In this document: piece by piece, positions 1 through 5,003 of the stretch | Numbering within the stretch: the first letter of the stretch is position 1 | Layout: each line of letters begins with the position of its first letter | From: Acetatifactor sp. | Lineage (GTDB): Bacteria > Bacillota > Clostridia > Lachnospirales > Lachnospiraceae | Length of the DNA stretch: 14,788 nucleotides | Direction of reading: 5' to 3' | Assembly: GCA_024699575.1 (NCBI GenBank) | Contig: JAILPF010000552.1 | Location: 1 to 14,788 of the forward strand | Program-made: the position numbers and the translations under genes | The notes under the pieces: model-generated | What the model saw: only the letters and a program-made list of their open reading frames with translations | Database searches by the model: none | Told to the model about the DNA's origin: nothing

Positions 1-656
1 TAGCAGCCCTTGAGAAAAATGCTGACGCGGCATTGAAAGTGTTGGTTGATAATGCGACCACGGAAGAATTGGCAACAGCCGTGCAGAACGATCCGAAGCT
101 TTTAGAGAAGCTGGACAAACTGGAAGATAAATTCGTGGAACAGAACAACATCACTGTAAAGCAGTCCGTTTCCACCCAGGCAGCCAAAGTTGTGGATGAA
201 AAGAAGATTTCAGTTGTGGGCGCAGGTTTTAACGCAAAACCGGGTGATACTGTCAGATTGAATATTGCAATTCCTGTTAAACAGGAGAAGGTGAACACAA
301 GCATTTATCCAAATGCAGTGCAGTTGGATATCAAATTGGTTTCTGACAGCGGTGAGATTAAAAATCTGAAGGTTCCCGTAACGATTACGATGCCTGTACC
401 TCAGGGAGTAAAGAAAGACAATCTGGCAATTCTGCATTACAAAACGGACGGAAGCTATGATGTGTTGATTCCAAAGCAGAATGCGGATGGAACCATTACC
501 TTTACAGTATCTCACTTCAGTACCTTTGTATTTGCACAGTCTGCATCAGTAACCGCTCCTAAGACCGGTGAACAGATTGCATGGACCATCTACGGATTGG
601 CAATTCTCGGTATGATTGGCGCAATGGTATATGTATTTACCAGAAAAAAAGAGTAA
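1..656 (+). CDS. Sortase-anchored surface protein, C-terminal part (5' end outside window)
   Basis: The reading frame is open from base 3, so the gene begins upstream of the window; the TTG at base 33 is internal. About 217 residues are visible. The first part is charged and probably helical, rich in Lys, Glu and Asp. The middle looks like a beta-rich extracellular domain that alternates short hydrophobic strands. The end carries a sortase-type signal: A-PKTGE at about 555-572, a hydrophobic stretch of roughly 20 residues, and a basic RKKE tail. PKTGE is a variant of the LPXTG motif that I associate with Lachnospiraceae surface proteins; sortase would cleave between Thr and Gly and link the protein to the cell wall. 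The ligand or substrate of the ectodomain cannot be told from this fragment. The gene is followed by two hairpins, so it probably ends its transcription unit. Confidence 0.85.
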   Translation, partial: AALEKNADAALKVLVDNATTEELATAVQNDPKLLEKLDKLEDKFVEQNNITVKQSVSTQAAKVVDEKKISVVGAGFNAKPGDTVRLNIAIPVKQEKVNTSIYPNAVQLDIKLVSDSGEIKNLKVPVTITMPVPQGVKKDNLAILHYKTDGSYDVLIPKQNADGTITFTVSHFSTFVFAQSASVTAPKTGEQIAWTIYGLAILGMIGAMVYVFTRKKE

Positions 657-666
657 GAATAATCAT

Positions 667-696
667 TTAGAGGACGCAATGATTTGCGTCCTCTAA
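667..696. terminator. Perfect stem-loop after the surface-protein gene
   Basis: A 13-bp perfect stem (667-679 with 684-696) closes a 4-base TGAT loop, 11 bases after the stop codon. No T-run follows on either strand, so it is not a textbook intrinsic terminator. It may protect the mRNA 3' end or act together with the T-tailed hairpin at 715-744. Confidence 0.55.
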
Positions 697-714
697 GACT
701 GTCGACAAAGTCTG

Positions 715-744
715 AACAGATACCCAAAAAGGTATCTGTTTTTT
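715..744 (+). terminator. Intrinsic terminator, hairpin copy A
   Basis: A 10-bp perfect stem (715-724 with 731-740) with loop CAAAAA runs into six T residues (739-744) on the plus strand. It can terminate the surface-protein transcript. On the minus strand there is no T-run after the stem, so here it works only for the plus direction. It is a near-identical copy of the tRNA-Pro terminator at 896-930. Confidence 0.75.
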
Positions 745-748
745 AAAA

Positions 749-774
749 TCGGCGCGACGTGATTCGAACACGCG
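749..774 (-). pseudogene. tRNA-Pro 3' fragment (acceptor strand and T arm only)
   Basis: On the minus strand this stretch reads as the T stem, TTCGAAT loop, 3' acceptor strand and discriminator A of tRNA-Pro, identical to the intact gene at 935-1008. The matching 5' half is missing, so no functional cloverleaf can form. Bases 829-845 further upstream on that strand resemble the variable and anticodon region of the same tRNA (15 of 17 identical to 962-978), which suggests a decayed second tRNA copy interrupted by GC-rich sequence. Confidence 0.7.
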
Positions 775-885
775 GTCTGCGCTCCGCTTCGGTCGGCTCA
801 AAGCCGAGGTCCTCAGGACCTCGTGAGCCCTCAGCGCCCCGAACGAAAACGTTCGCTCCGCTAGAGGTCTTGTGTCTGATACAAG
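775..885. repeat. GC-rich block of consecutive small hairpins
   Basis: This stretch is much richer in GC than its surroundings and packs hairpins end to end: TCGGCT/AGCCGA (793-798 with 802-807, loop CAA); GAGGTCC/GGACCTC (806-812 with 816-822, loop TCA); CGAACG/CGTTCG (840-845 with 850-855, loop AAAA); CTTGT/ACAAG (869-873 with 881-885). The 9-mer CGCTCCGCT occurs at 780-788 and again at 854-862. It codes for no credible protein. The form resembles dispersed palindromic intergenic elements; a transcribed structured RNA is an alternative. Confidence 0.6.
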
Positions 886-895
886 TAGAGAGAAT

Positions 896-930
896 AAAAA
901 AACAGATACCCAAAAAGGCATCTGTTTTTT
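896..930 (-). terminator. Intrinsic terminator of tRNA-Pro
   Basis: On the minus strand, five bases after the tRNA end, a 10-bp stem (926-917 with 910-901; one G-U pair from C919) is followed by seven T residues (complement of A896-902). On the plus strand the same position would be an A-C mismatch, which indicates that the minus strand is the working direction. Confidence 0.8.
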
Positions 931-960
931 AAAATCGGCGCGACGTGATTCGAACACGCG
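901..960. repeat. Direct repeat copy B (overlaps the intact tRNA-Pro)
   Basis: This is the partner of 715-774, 186 bases downstream, 59/60 identical. It includes the 3' part of the intact tRNA-Pro gene and the hairpin that follows it. Confidence 0.95.
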
Positions 961-1008
961 ACCTCTGCGTCCCGAACGCAGCGCTCTACCAAGCTGAGCC
1001 ACGCGCCG
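935..1008 (-). tRNA. tRNA-Pro (anticodon CGG)
   Basis: Read on the minus strand the 74 bases fold as a full cloverleaf: acceptor stem CGGCGCG/CGCGCCG, linker TG, D stem GCTC/GAGC, anticodon stem CTGCG/CGCAG around the loop TTCGGGA, variable loop AGGTC, T stem GCGTG/CACGT with loop TTCGAAT, and discriminator A. The anticodon is CGG, which reads the proline codon CCG. The 3' CCA is not encoded, so it must be added after transcription. A near-consensus promoter lies directly upstream and a T-tailed hairpin directly downstream, so the gene is a stand-alone unit. Confidence 0.96.
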
Positions 1009-1022
1009 ATGTCAACATTAAA

Positions 1023-1051
1023 ATAATAATGAAAAATAGGTTGCTTGTCAA
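1023..1051 (-). promoter_or_regulatory. Promoter of tRNA-Pro
   Basis: On the minus strand a perfect -35 box TTGACA (1046-1051) and a -10 box TATTAT (1023-1028) are spaced by 17 bases. The -10 box lies 14 bases before the mature tRNA 5' end, leaving a short 5' leader for RNase P to remove. Confidence 0.85.
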
Positions 1052-1074
1052 GTAAAAAACGAATAATATAGAAT
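1045..1074 (+). promoter_or_regulatory. Probable promoter for the methyltransferase operon
   Basis: TTGTCA (1045-1050) and TAGAAT (1069-1074) each match the sigma-A consensus at five of six positions and are 18 bases apart. The -35 box almost completely overlaps the tRNA -35 box on the other strand. Transcripts from here would carry the 1085-1250 inverted-repeat element as a 5' leader. Confidence 0.5.
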
Positions 1075-1084
1075 AAAAGTGTTA

Positions 1085-1250
1085 CGATTCACGATAACTG
1101 AAAAAATATATATGGATTCGACGTGCTTGCACAGGAGAAGGCAAATATATTTTTTCAGAGGAGCTGCGAAGCAGTGACCTCACCGAAATGAGCATACAAA
1201 GAGCCTCGAGAGAGGCGAGTATGCGAATGGAAGGTGAGAATCGTGAATCG
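1085..1250. repeat. Nested inverted-repeat element upstream of the methyltransferase gene
   Basis: The 166 bases are bounded by an 11-bp perfect inverted repeat (CGATTCACGAT at 1085-1095, ATCGTGAATCG at 1240-1250). Inside are a 14-bp perfect stem (1098-1111 with 1145-1158), a small GAGG..CTGC/GCAG..CCTC hairpin (about 1157-1180), and a nested arm: CTCACC/GGTGAG (1179-1184 with 1233-1238), GCATAC/GTATGC (1192-1197 with 1219-1224), GCCTC/GAGGC (1203-1207 with 1212-1216) around a GAGA loop. The layout suits a MITE-like or other dispersed palindromic element, or a structured mRNA leader. No clear target-site duplication is visible. Confidence 0.75.
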
Positions 1251-1265
1251 GAGAAAGGAAAAAAT

Positions 1266-2468
1266 ATGAGTCAGGCAGTAGTAACTTTGAAAAAAGGAGA
1301 GGGTCGTACACTGAAAGCCGGCGGTATGTGGGTGTATGACAATGAGATAGACAGTATCATGGGAAGCTTCGAGAATGGAGATGTGGTGGCTGTCCATGAC
1401 TTTGACGGATATTTTATGGGATATGGGTATATCAATACGCAGTCCAAGATTACAGTGCGCCTGCTTTCGCGCAGGAAAGATGCTGTGATTGATGAAGCAT
1501 TCATGGAACAGAGGGTCAGGGATGCATGGGAGTATCGAAAGCAGACCATAGATATTTCCAGCTGTCGTCTGATTTTCGGTGAGGCGGATTTTTTGCCGGG
1601 CATTGTGATTGATAAATTTTCGGATGTGCTGGTGGTAGAATCCCTTGCGCTGGGAATAGACAGATGGAAGCTTGTGATTGTGGAGGCGCTGAAAAAGGTG
1701 CTTGCCGAGGATGGAATCAAGATTCGAGGCGTCTATGAGAGAAGTGATGCGAAGGTGCGCCTGCAGGAAGGAATGGAGCGCTTTAAAGGATTTATCGGAG
1801 AACCGTTTGACACAAAAGTGGAGATTGTGGAAAACGGTGTGAAATATATTGTGGACGTGGAGGACGGCCAAAAGACGGGATTTTTTCTGGATCAGAAAAA
1901 TAACAGGGCAGCTATCCACAAAATCTGTAAGGATAAAAAAGTTCTGGATTGTTTCACCCACACAGGTTCCTTCGCCTTAAATGCAGGAATTGCCGGAGCA
2001 AAGAGCGTGCTCGGTGTGGATGCCTCGCAGCTTGCGGTAGACCAGGCGACGGAGAACGCCAGGTTAAATGGTCTGGAGGACAGAGTACGGTTCCGGTGTG
2101 CGGATGTATTTGATCTGCTTCCGCAATTGGAAGAGGCAGGGGAGAAATTTGATGTGGTGATTCTCGATCCCCCCGCATTTACCAAATCCAGAAATTCTGT
2201 AAAAAATGCGGTGAAGGGATATCGTGAGATTAATCTGAGGGGGTTGAAACTGGTAAAGAACGGCGGGGTTCTTGCAACTTGTTCCTGCTCGCATTTTATG
2301 GAGCCGGAGTTGTTGGCCAAGACAATCAGGGAGGCTGCTAACAGTGCGCATAAGAGACTACGCCAGGTGGAGTTCCGTACACAGGCCTGTGACCATCCGA
2401 TTCTATGGGCAGCGGATGAGAGCTATTATTTGAAGTTCTACATTTTTCAAGTGGTTGAGGAGAGGTAA
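1266..2468 (+). CDS. Class I SAM-dependent rRNA large-subunit methyltransferase (RlmI family)
   Basis: The 400-residue product has the RlmI/YccW layout and matches that family's length (about 396 in E. coli): an N-terminal PUA-like domain (about 1-75), a linker domain, and a Rossmann methyltransferase domain. Visible motifs are GQKTGFFLDQKNNR (201-214), the SAM-binding motif I around VLDCFTHTGSFALNAG (226-241), LDPPAF (300-305) and CSCSHF (339-344), whose cysteines fit an m5C enzyme. RlmI methylates a cytosine of 23S rRNA (C1962 in E. coli); the exact target here is inferred. I choose ATG 1266 because GGAGAAAGG lies just before it and the PUA domain begins there; the frame is open from an ATG at 1188, but those 26 residues fall inside the inverted-repeat element. 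It is the first gene of a tight four-gene unit; the next gene starts 5 bases after its stop. Confidence 0.92.
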   Translation: MSQAVVTLKKGEGRTLKAGGMWVYDNEIDSIMGSFENGDVVAVHDFDGYFMGYGYINTQSKITVRLLSRRKDAVIDEAFMEQRVRDAWEYRKQTIDISSCRLIFGEADFLPGIVIDKFSDVLVVESLALGIDRWKLVIVEALKKVLAEDGIKIRGVYERSDAKVRLQEGMERFKGFIGEPFDTKVEIVENGVKYIVDVEDGQKTGFFLDQKNNRAAIHKICKDKKVLDCFTHTGSFALNAGIAGAKSVLGVDASQLAVDQATENARLNGLEDRVRFRCADVFDLLPQLEEAGEKFDVVILDPPAFTKSRNSVKNAVKGYREINLRGLKLVKNGGVLATCSCSHFMEPELLAKTIREAANSAHKRLRQVEFRTQACDHPILWAADESYYLKFYIFQVVEER

Positions 2469-2473
2469 AAGAG

Positions 2474-3430
2474 TTGAGGGGAAGGTATTTATATACTGTT
2501 GGGGTTGTATTACTTGGTGGAGTATTGCTGCTTGGGGCATTTGGAGGCAATACCGGGGACAAGATAAAACGTATTGCAGGCGTTGGCAAGTTTAAACCTG
2601 CATCGGTGGAAGAGGTACTGGTGACAATACCTGGCATGCAGGGTGAAAAAAAGCTACTTTATCTTTCTGATTTACACATTATTGTGGAAAGTAATCAGAT
2701 TGCTGCTGAAAAAGTGGATGAAGTGAGAGGACGAATCGGCTGGTCCTCGTATAATGGAATGTCTGCAGCTGAGGCATGGCCCAAGTGGGTTAAATATGTA
2801 AACCATGCAAAACCGGATGCTGTGTTACTGGGTGGAGATATGGTGGATTTTGGTTCAGAGGCGAATGTGGCGTGTCTGAAAAAGAGTCTTAATAAAATGG
2901 AGTATCCGTGGATGTATATCCGGGCGGACCATGATGAGGAACCCTATTATCTGGATAAGGAAAATGTCAGCTACGAGATGACAAAAGGATATCAGGATTC
3001 CATTGTTCCAAATGATGAAGTGATGAGCATAGAGTATGAAGATTTTCTTGTGGTGGGATGGAATAATTCTACCAGTGCACTTTCGGAGAACGCACTGGAG
3101 GAGATGCGACGATTGTTTTCTGCCGGGAAGCCGATTATTCTGTTGACCCATGTTCCTGTCAAATCGCTGTTGGATTGCAGTCTTGCACAAAGATCCCGCG
3201 ATGCATGGGGAGACCGTGAGCTGATTTGGGGAGAGGATTGCTATTATTCGGACGAACGTGCTATGCAGTTTTTGGATATGATCTACGCGGAGGATTCACC
3301 TGTATGTGAAATTTTATGCGGTCATCTACACTTTACCTGGGACGGACAGGTTACGGAGACAGTGCATCAGCATGTTTTTGGACCGGCGATGGAAGGCTGT
3401 GTCGGTGTGATTACAGTTTCAGGAGAATAG
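2474..3430 (+). CDS. Membrane-anchored calcineurin-like metallophosphoesterase
   Basis: The 318-residue protein starts with TTG 2474, preceded by GGAGAGG that overlaps the end of the methyltransferase gene. Residues 5-24 form one hydrophobic segment, so the enzyme is probably anchored with its catalytic domain outside the membrane. Metallophosphatase motifs appear in order: SDLH (65-68), GGDMVD (120-125), ADHDE (151-155), THVP (225-228) and GHLH (283-286), which supply the two-metal centre. The third motif is normally GNHD/E; here Asn is replaced by Asp 152. The general activity (phosphomonoester or phosphodiester hydrolysis) is family knowledge; the substrate is unknown. The stop lies 4 bases before the response-regulator ATG, and the latter's AGGAGA site sits within this gene's last codons, so the genes are translationally close. 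Confidence 0.85.
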   Translation: MRGRYLYTVGVVLLGGVLLLGAFGGNTGDKIKRIAGVGKFKPASVEEVLVTIPGMQGEKKLLYLSDLHIIVESNQIAAEKVDEVRGRIGWSSYNGMSAAEAWPKWVKYVNHAKPDAVLLGGDMVDFGSEANVACLKKSLNKMEYPWMYIRADHDEEPYYLDKENVSYEMTKGYQDSIVPNDEVMSIEYEDFLVVGWNNSTSALSENALEEMRRLFSAGKPIILLTHVPVKSLLDCSLAQRSRDAWGDRELIWGEDCYYSDERAMQFLDMIYAEDSPVCEILCGHLHFTWDGQVTETVHQHVFGPAMEGCVGVITVSGE

Positions 3431-3434
3431 AATT

Positions 3435-4151
3435 ATGAAAATCGCATATTGTGAGGATGAGCCGGCACAGGCGATACTGATGCAAAAGCGTATTGAGGCG
3501 TGGGCAGAAAAAAATAGAATTGCCTGTACTGTTGATTTATATCAAAGTGCAGAGGAATTTTTATTTCGCAGTGAAAAATTTCAGTATGATGTTTTGCTTT
3601 TGGACATTGCGATGAACCGCATGGACGGCATGGAACTTGCCAGGCGAATACGGGAGTATGATAGAGAAGCTCGTCTGGTATTTTTGACCTCTGACAGTAG
3701 TCGGGTCTTTGAAGGATATGAGGTGAATGCATTCCGGTACCTGATGAAACCGGTGGATGAGAAGAAGCTTATAGCTGTGCTGGATCAACTGGAGGAGCAA
3801 CTGCACCGGACCAGTGATGACAGTGTTATTTTGAGGGTGGATGGAGAGAATATCCGAGTGGAATGCAGCGGGGTCACCTATCTGGAAGTCTGTGGACATT
3901 ATGTGCAGATTCATATGTCTAACGGAGAAAGAGTGGAGCAAAAGGACAGCTTTTCCCATGTACTTTCTTTGTTCAATGAGCGGGCAGAGTGGCTGGTGAC
4001 CACTCACCGCAGCTTTGCGGTGAATCCTAATGCTGTAAAGCAGGTTGGAAGAACAGAATGCACGCTGATGGATGACACCAGGATTCCGGTCAGCAGAGCT
4101 GCTTATAAACATTTGACGGATGCATTTATTAAATGCAATTTACGGGAGTAA
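3435..4151 (+). CDS. LytTR-family response regulator
   Basis: The 238-residue protein has an N-terminal receiver domain (about 1-120) and a C-terminal LytTR DNA-binding domain (about 130-235). Receiver residues are all present: acidic E7/D8/E9, phosphoacceptor D57, T85 and K105. The LytTR part has the typical pattern around YLEVCGHYVQIH and the HRSFAVNPNAV segment. LytTR regulators such as AgrA, VirR and ComE control virulence, bacteriocin and quorum functions by binding paired direct repeats. The partner is the histidine kinase gene directly downstream. AGGAGA at 3421-3426 is the ribosome binding site. Likely targets in the neighbourhood include the ABC exporter pair, but no clear paired site was found. 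Confidence 0.93.
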   Translation: MKIAYCEDEPAQAILMQKRIEAWAEKNRIACTVDLYQSAEEFLFRSEKFQYDVLLLDIAMNRMDGMELARRIREYDREARLVFLTSDSSRVFEGYEVNAFRYLMKPVDEKKLIAVLDQLEEQLHRTSDDSVILRVDGENIRVECSGVTYLEVCGHYVQIHMSNGERVEQKDSFSHVLSLFNERAEWLVTTHRSFAVNPNAVKQVGRTECTLMDDTRIPVSRAAYKHLTDAFIKCNLRE

Positions 4152-4158
4152 TAAGGGC

Positions 4159-4887
4159 GTGGACGGAAAATGGATTTGGCTTGTTTCGGTGGCCGGCGTG
4201 GCAGCATTTGTGCTGTTGCTTGCCGGAGCCCGTCTTCTGATTGTTCGCTACTATGAGAAGAGTACGGCCAACTATCAGAATAAGCTTTTAAAAAATCAGA
4301 TTGATGAAGTACATAATGTGTATATGACTATGCGTGGCTGGCGTCATGACTACCACAATCACATGCAATCCCTGAAGGCTTATCTCGTCATGGATAACAT
4401 CGAAGAGGCGAGGGAATACCTGGATAAGCTTGAAACAGATCTGGATGATATCAATCTTTTGTTTGACACCGGGAATATTGGTGTGGATGCCATTTTGAAT
4501 TCTAAAATATCTCTGGCGATTCACAACAGGATTCCTGTGGACTATAAAGTAACAGTTCCGAAGGAAACCATGGTCACAGATATTGATTTATGTGTTGTCT
4601 TAGGCAACCTGATTGACAATGCGGTGGAATCTTGCATGAAGGTGGTGGAGGCTGACAGATTTATCCGTCTATATATTGGAATCTTTAAAGAGCAGCTTTA
4701 TATCTCCGTGAGCAATGCTACCAACGAGACGGTCCGCAAGCTGGACGAGGAGTACATCACCAATAAGCGAGGGAACCATGGACATGGATTAAAGCGAATC
4801 AATAAAATTGTTGAAAAATATGAGGGCTACATTAATCGTAAAAATGAAGCCGGTGTATTTGTTACAGAGATTATGTTACCACTGTGA
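4159..4887 (+). CDS. GHKL-type sensor histidine kinase, short form (AgrC/HPK10-like)
   Basis: Starting at GTG 4159 gives 242 residues; this start has GGGAG at 4144-4148. An in-frame ATG at 4120 overlaps the regulator gene by 32 bases, has no clear ribosome site and adds 13 residues. The protein has a single N-terminal membrane segment followed by a coiled linker, the H box RHDYHNH (His 63 is the candidate phosphorylation site), the N box GNLIDNAVESC (about 149-159) and the G box GNHGHGLKRI. These are the marks of the HPK10 class paired with LytTR regulators. Unlike AgrC or ComD, which have six or so membrane spans, only one span is present and there is almost no extracellular part. Sensing may therefore occur in the membrane or through a partner protein. 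It is the last gene before a strong hairpin. Confidence 0.88.
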   Translation: MDGKWIWLVSVAGVAAFVLLLAGARLLIVRYYEKSTANYQNKLLKNQIDEVHNVYMTMRGWRHDYHNHMQSLKAYLVMDNIEEAREYLDKLETDLDDINLLFDTGNIGVDAILNSKISLAIHNRIPVDYKVTVPKETMVTDIDLCVVLGNLIDNAVESCMKVVEADRFIRLYIGIFKEQLYISVSNATNETVRKLDEEYITNKRGNHGHGLKRINKIVEKYEGYINRKNEAGVFVTEIMLPL

Positions 4888-4913
4888 TAAACAGATGAGG
4901 AGAAGCTACCGTT

Positions 4914-4947
4914 TGTGCACGAATTTTTGCAATTCGTGCACATTTTT
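4914..4947 (+). terminator. Strong intrinsic terminator after the histidine kinase gene
   Basis: A 12-bp perfect stem (4914-4925 with 4931-4942) with loop TTTGC is followed by five T residues. It separates the two-component genes from the exporter genes. Because no strong promoter is evident between it and the exporter start, partial read-through or attenuation is possible; the best promoter candidate there (TTGTAA 4946-4951, TATTGT 4970-4975, spacing 18) is weak. Confidence 0.8.
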
Positions 4948-5003
4948 GTAATACAGATGATTTGTATGATATTGTGTTTCCAATAAATGAATGGAGAGAT
5001 GCT

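Larger units (their letters stand above)
715..774. repeat. Direct repeat copy A (terminator hairpin plus tRNA-Pro 3' end)
   Basis: These 60 bases match 901-960 at 59 positions; the only difference is T at 733 against C at 919. The repeat spans the terminator hairpin, the T-rich spacer and the T arm plus 3' acceptor strand of tRNA-Pro. Identity stops at 774, inside what would be the variable-loop/T-stem border. Confidence 0.95.

Noticed and set aside
715..960. Boundaries (attL/attR) of an intact integrated element
   Set aside because: Only 126 bases lie between the repeats and no integrase or cargo gene is present; at most a remnant.
667..1002. A 111-codon minus-strand open frame
   Set aside because: It runs through the tRNA-Pro gene, both terminator hairpins and the palindromic block; its internal protein repeat is only the translated DNA repeat.
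1188..1265. N-terminal extension of the methyltransferase to ATG 1188
   Set aside because: It falls within the palindromic element and has no good ribosome site, while ATG 1266 has GGAGAAAGG and fits the family start.
1155..1961. A 268-codon minus-strand open frame
   Set aside because: It lies antisense to the methyltransferase gene and begins in the inverted-repeat element; composition and motifs do not look like a real protein.
4895..4951. Cys-containing 18-codon frame as a possible signal peptide gene for the kinase/exporter
   Set aside because: It has no ribosome binding site and simply translates the terminator hairpin.
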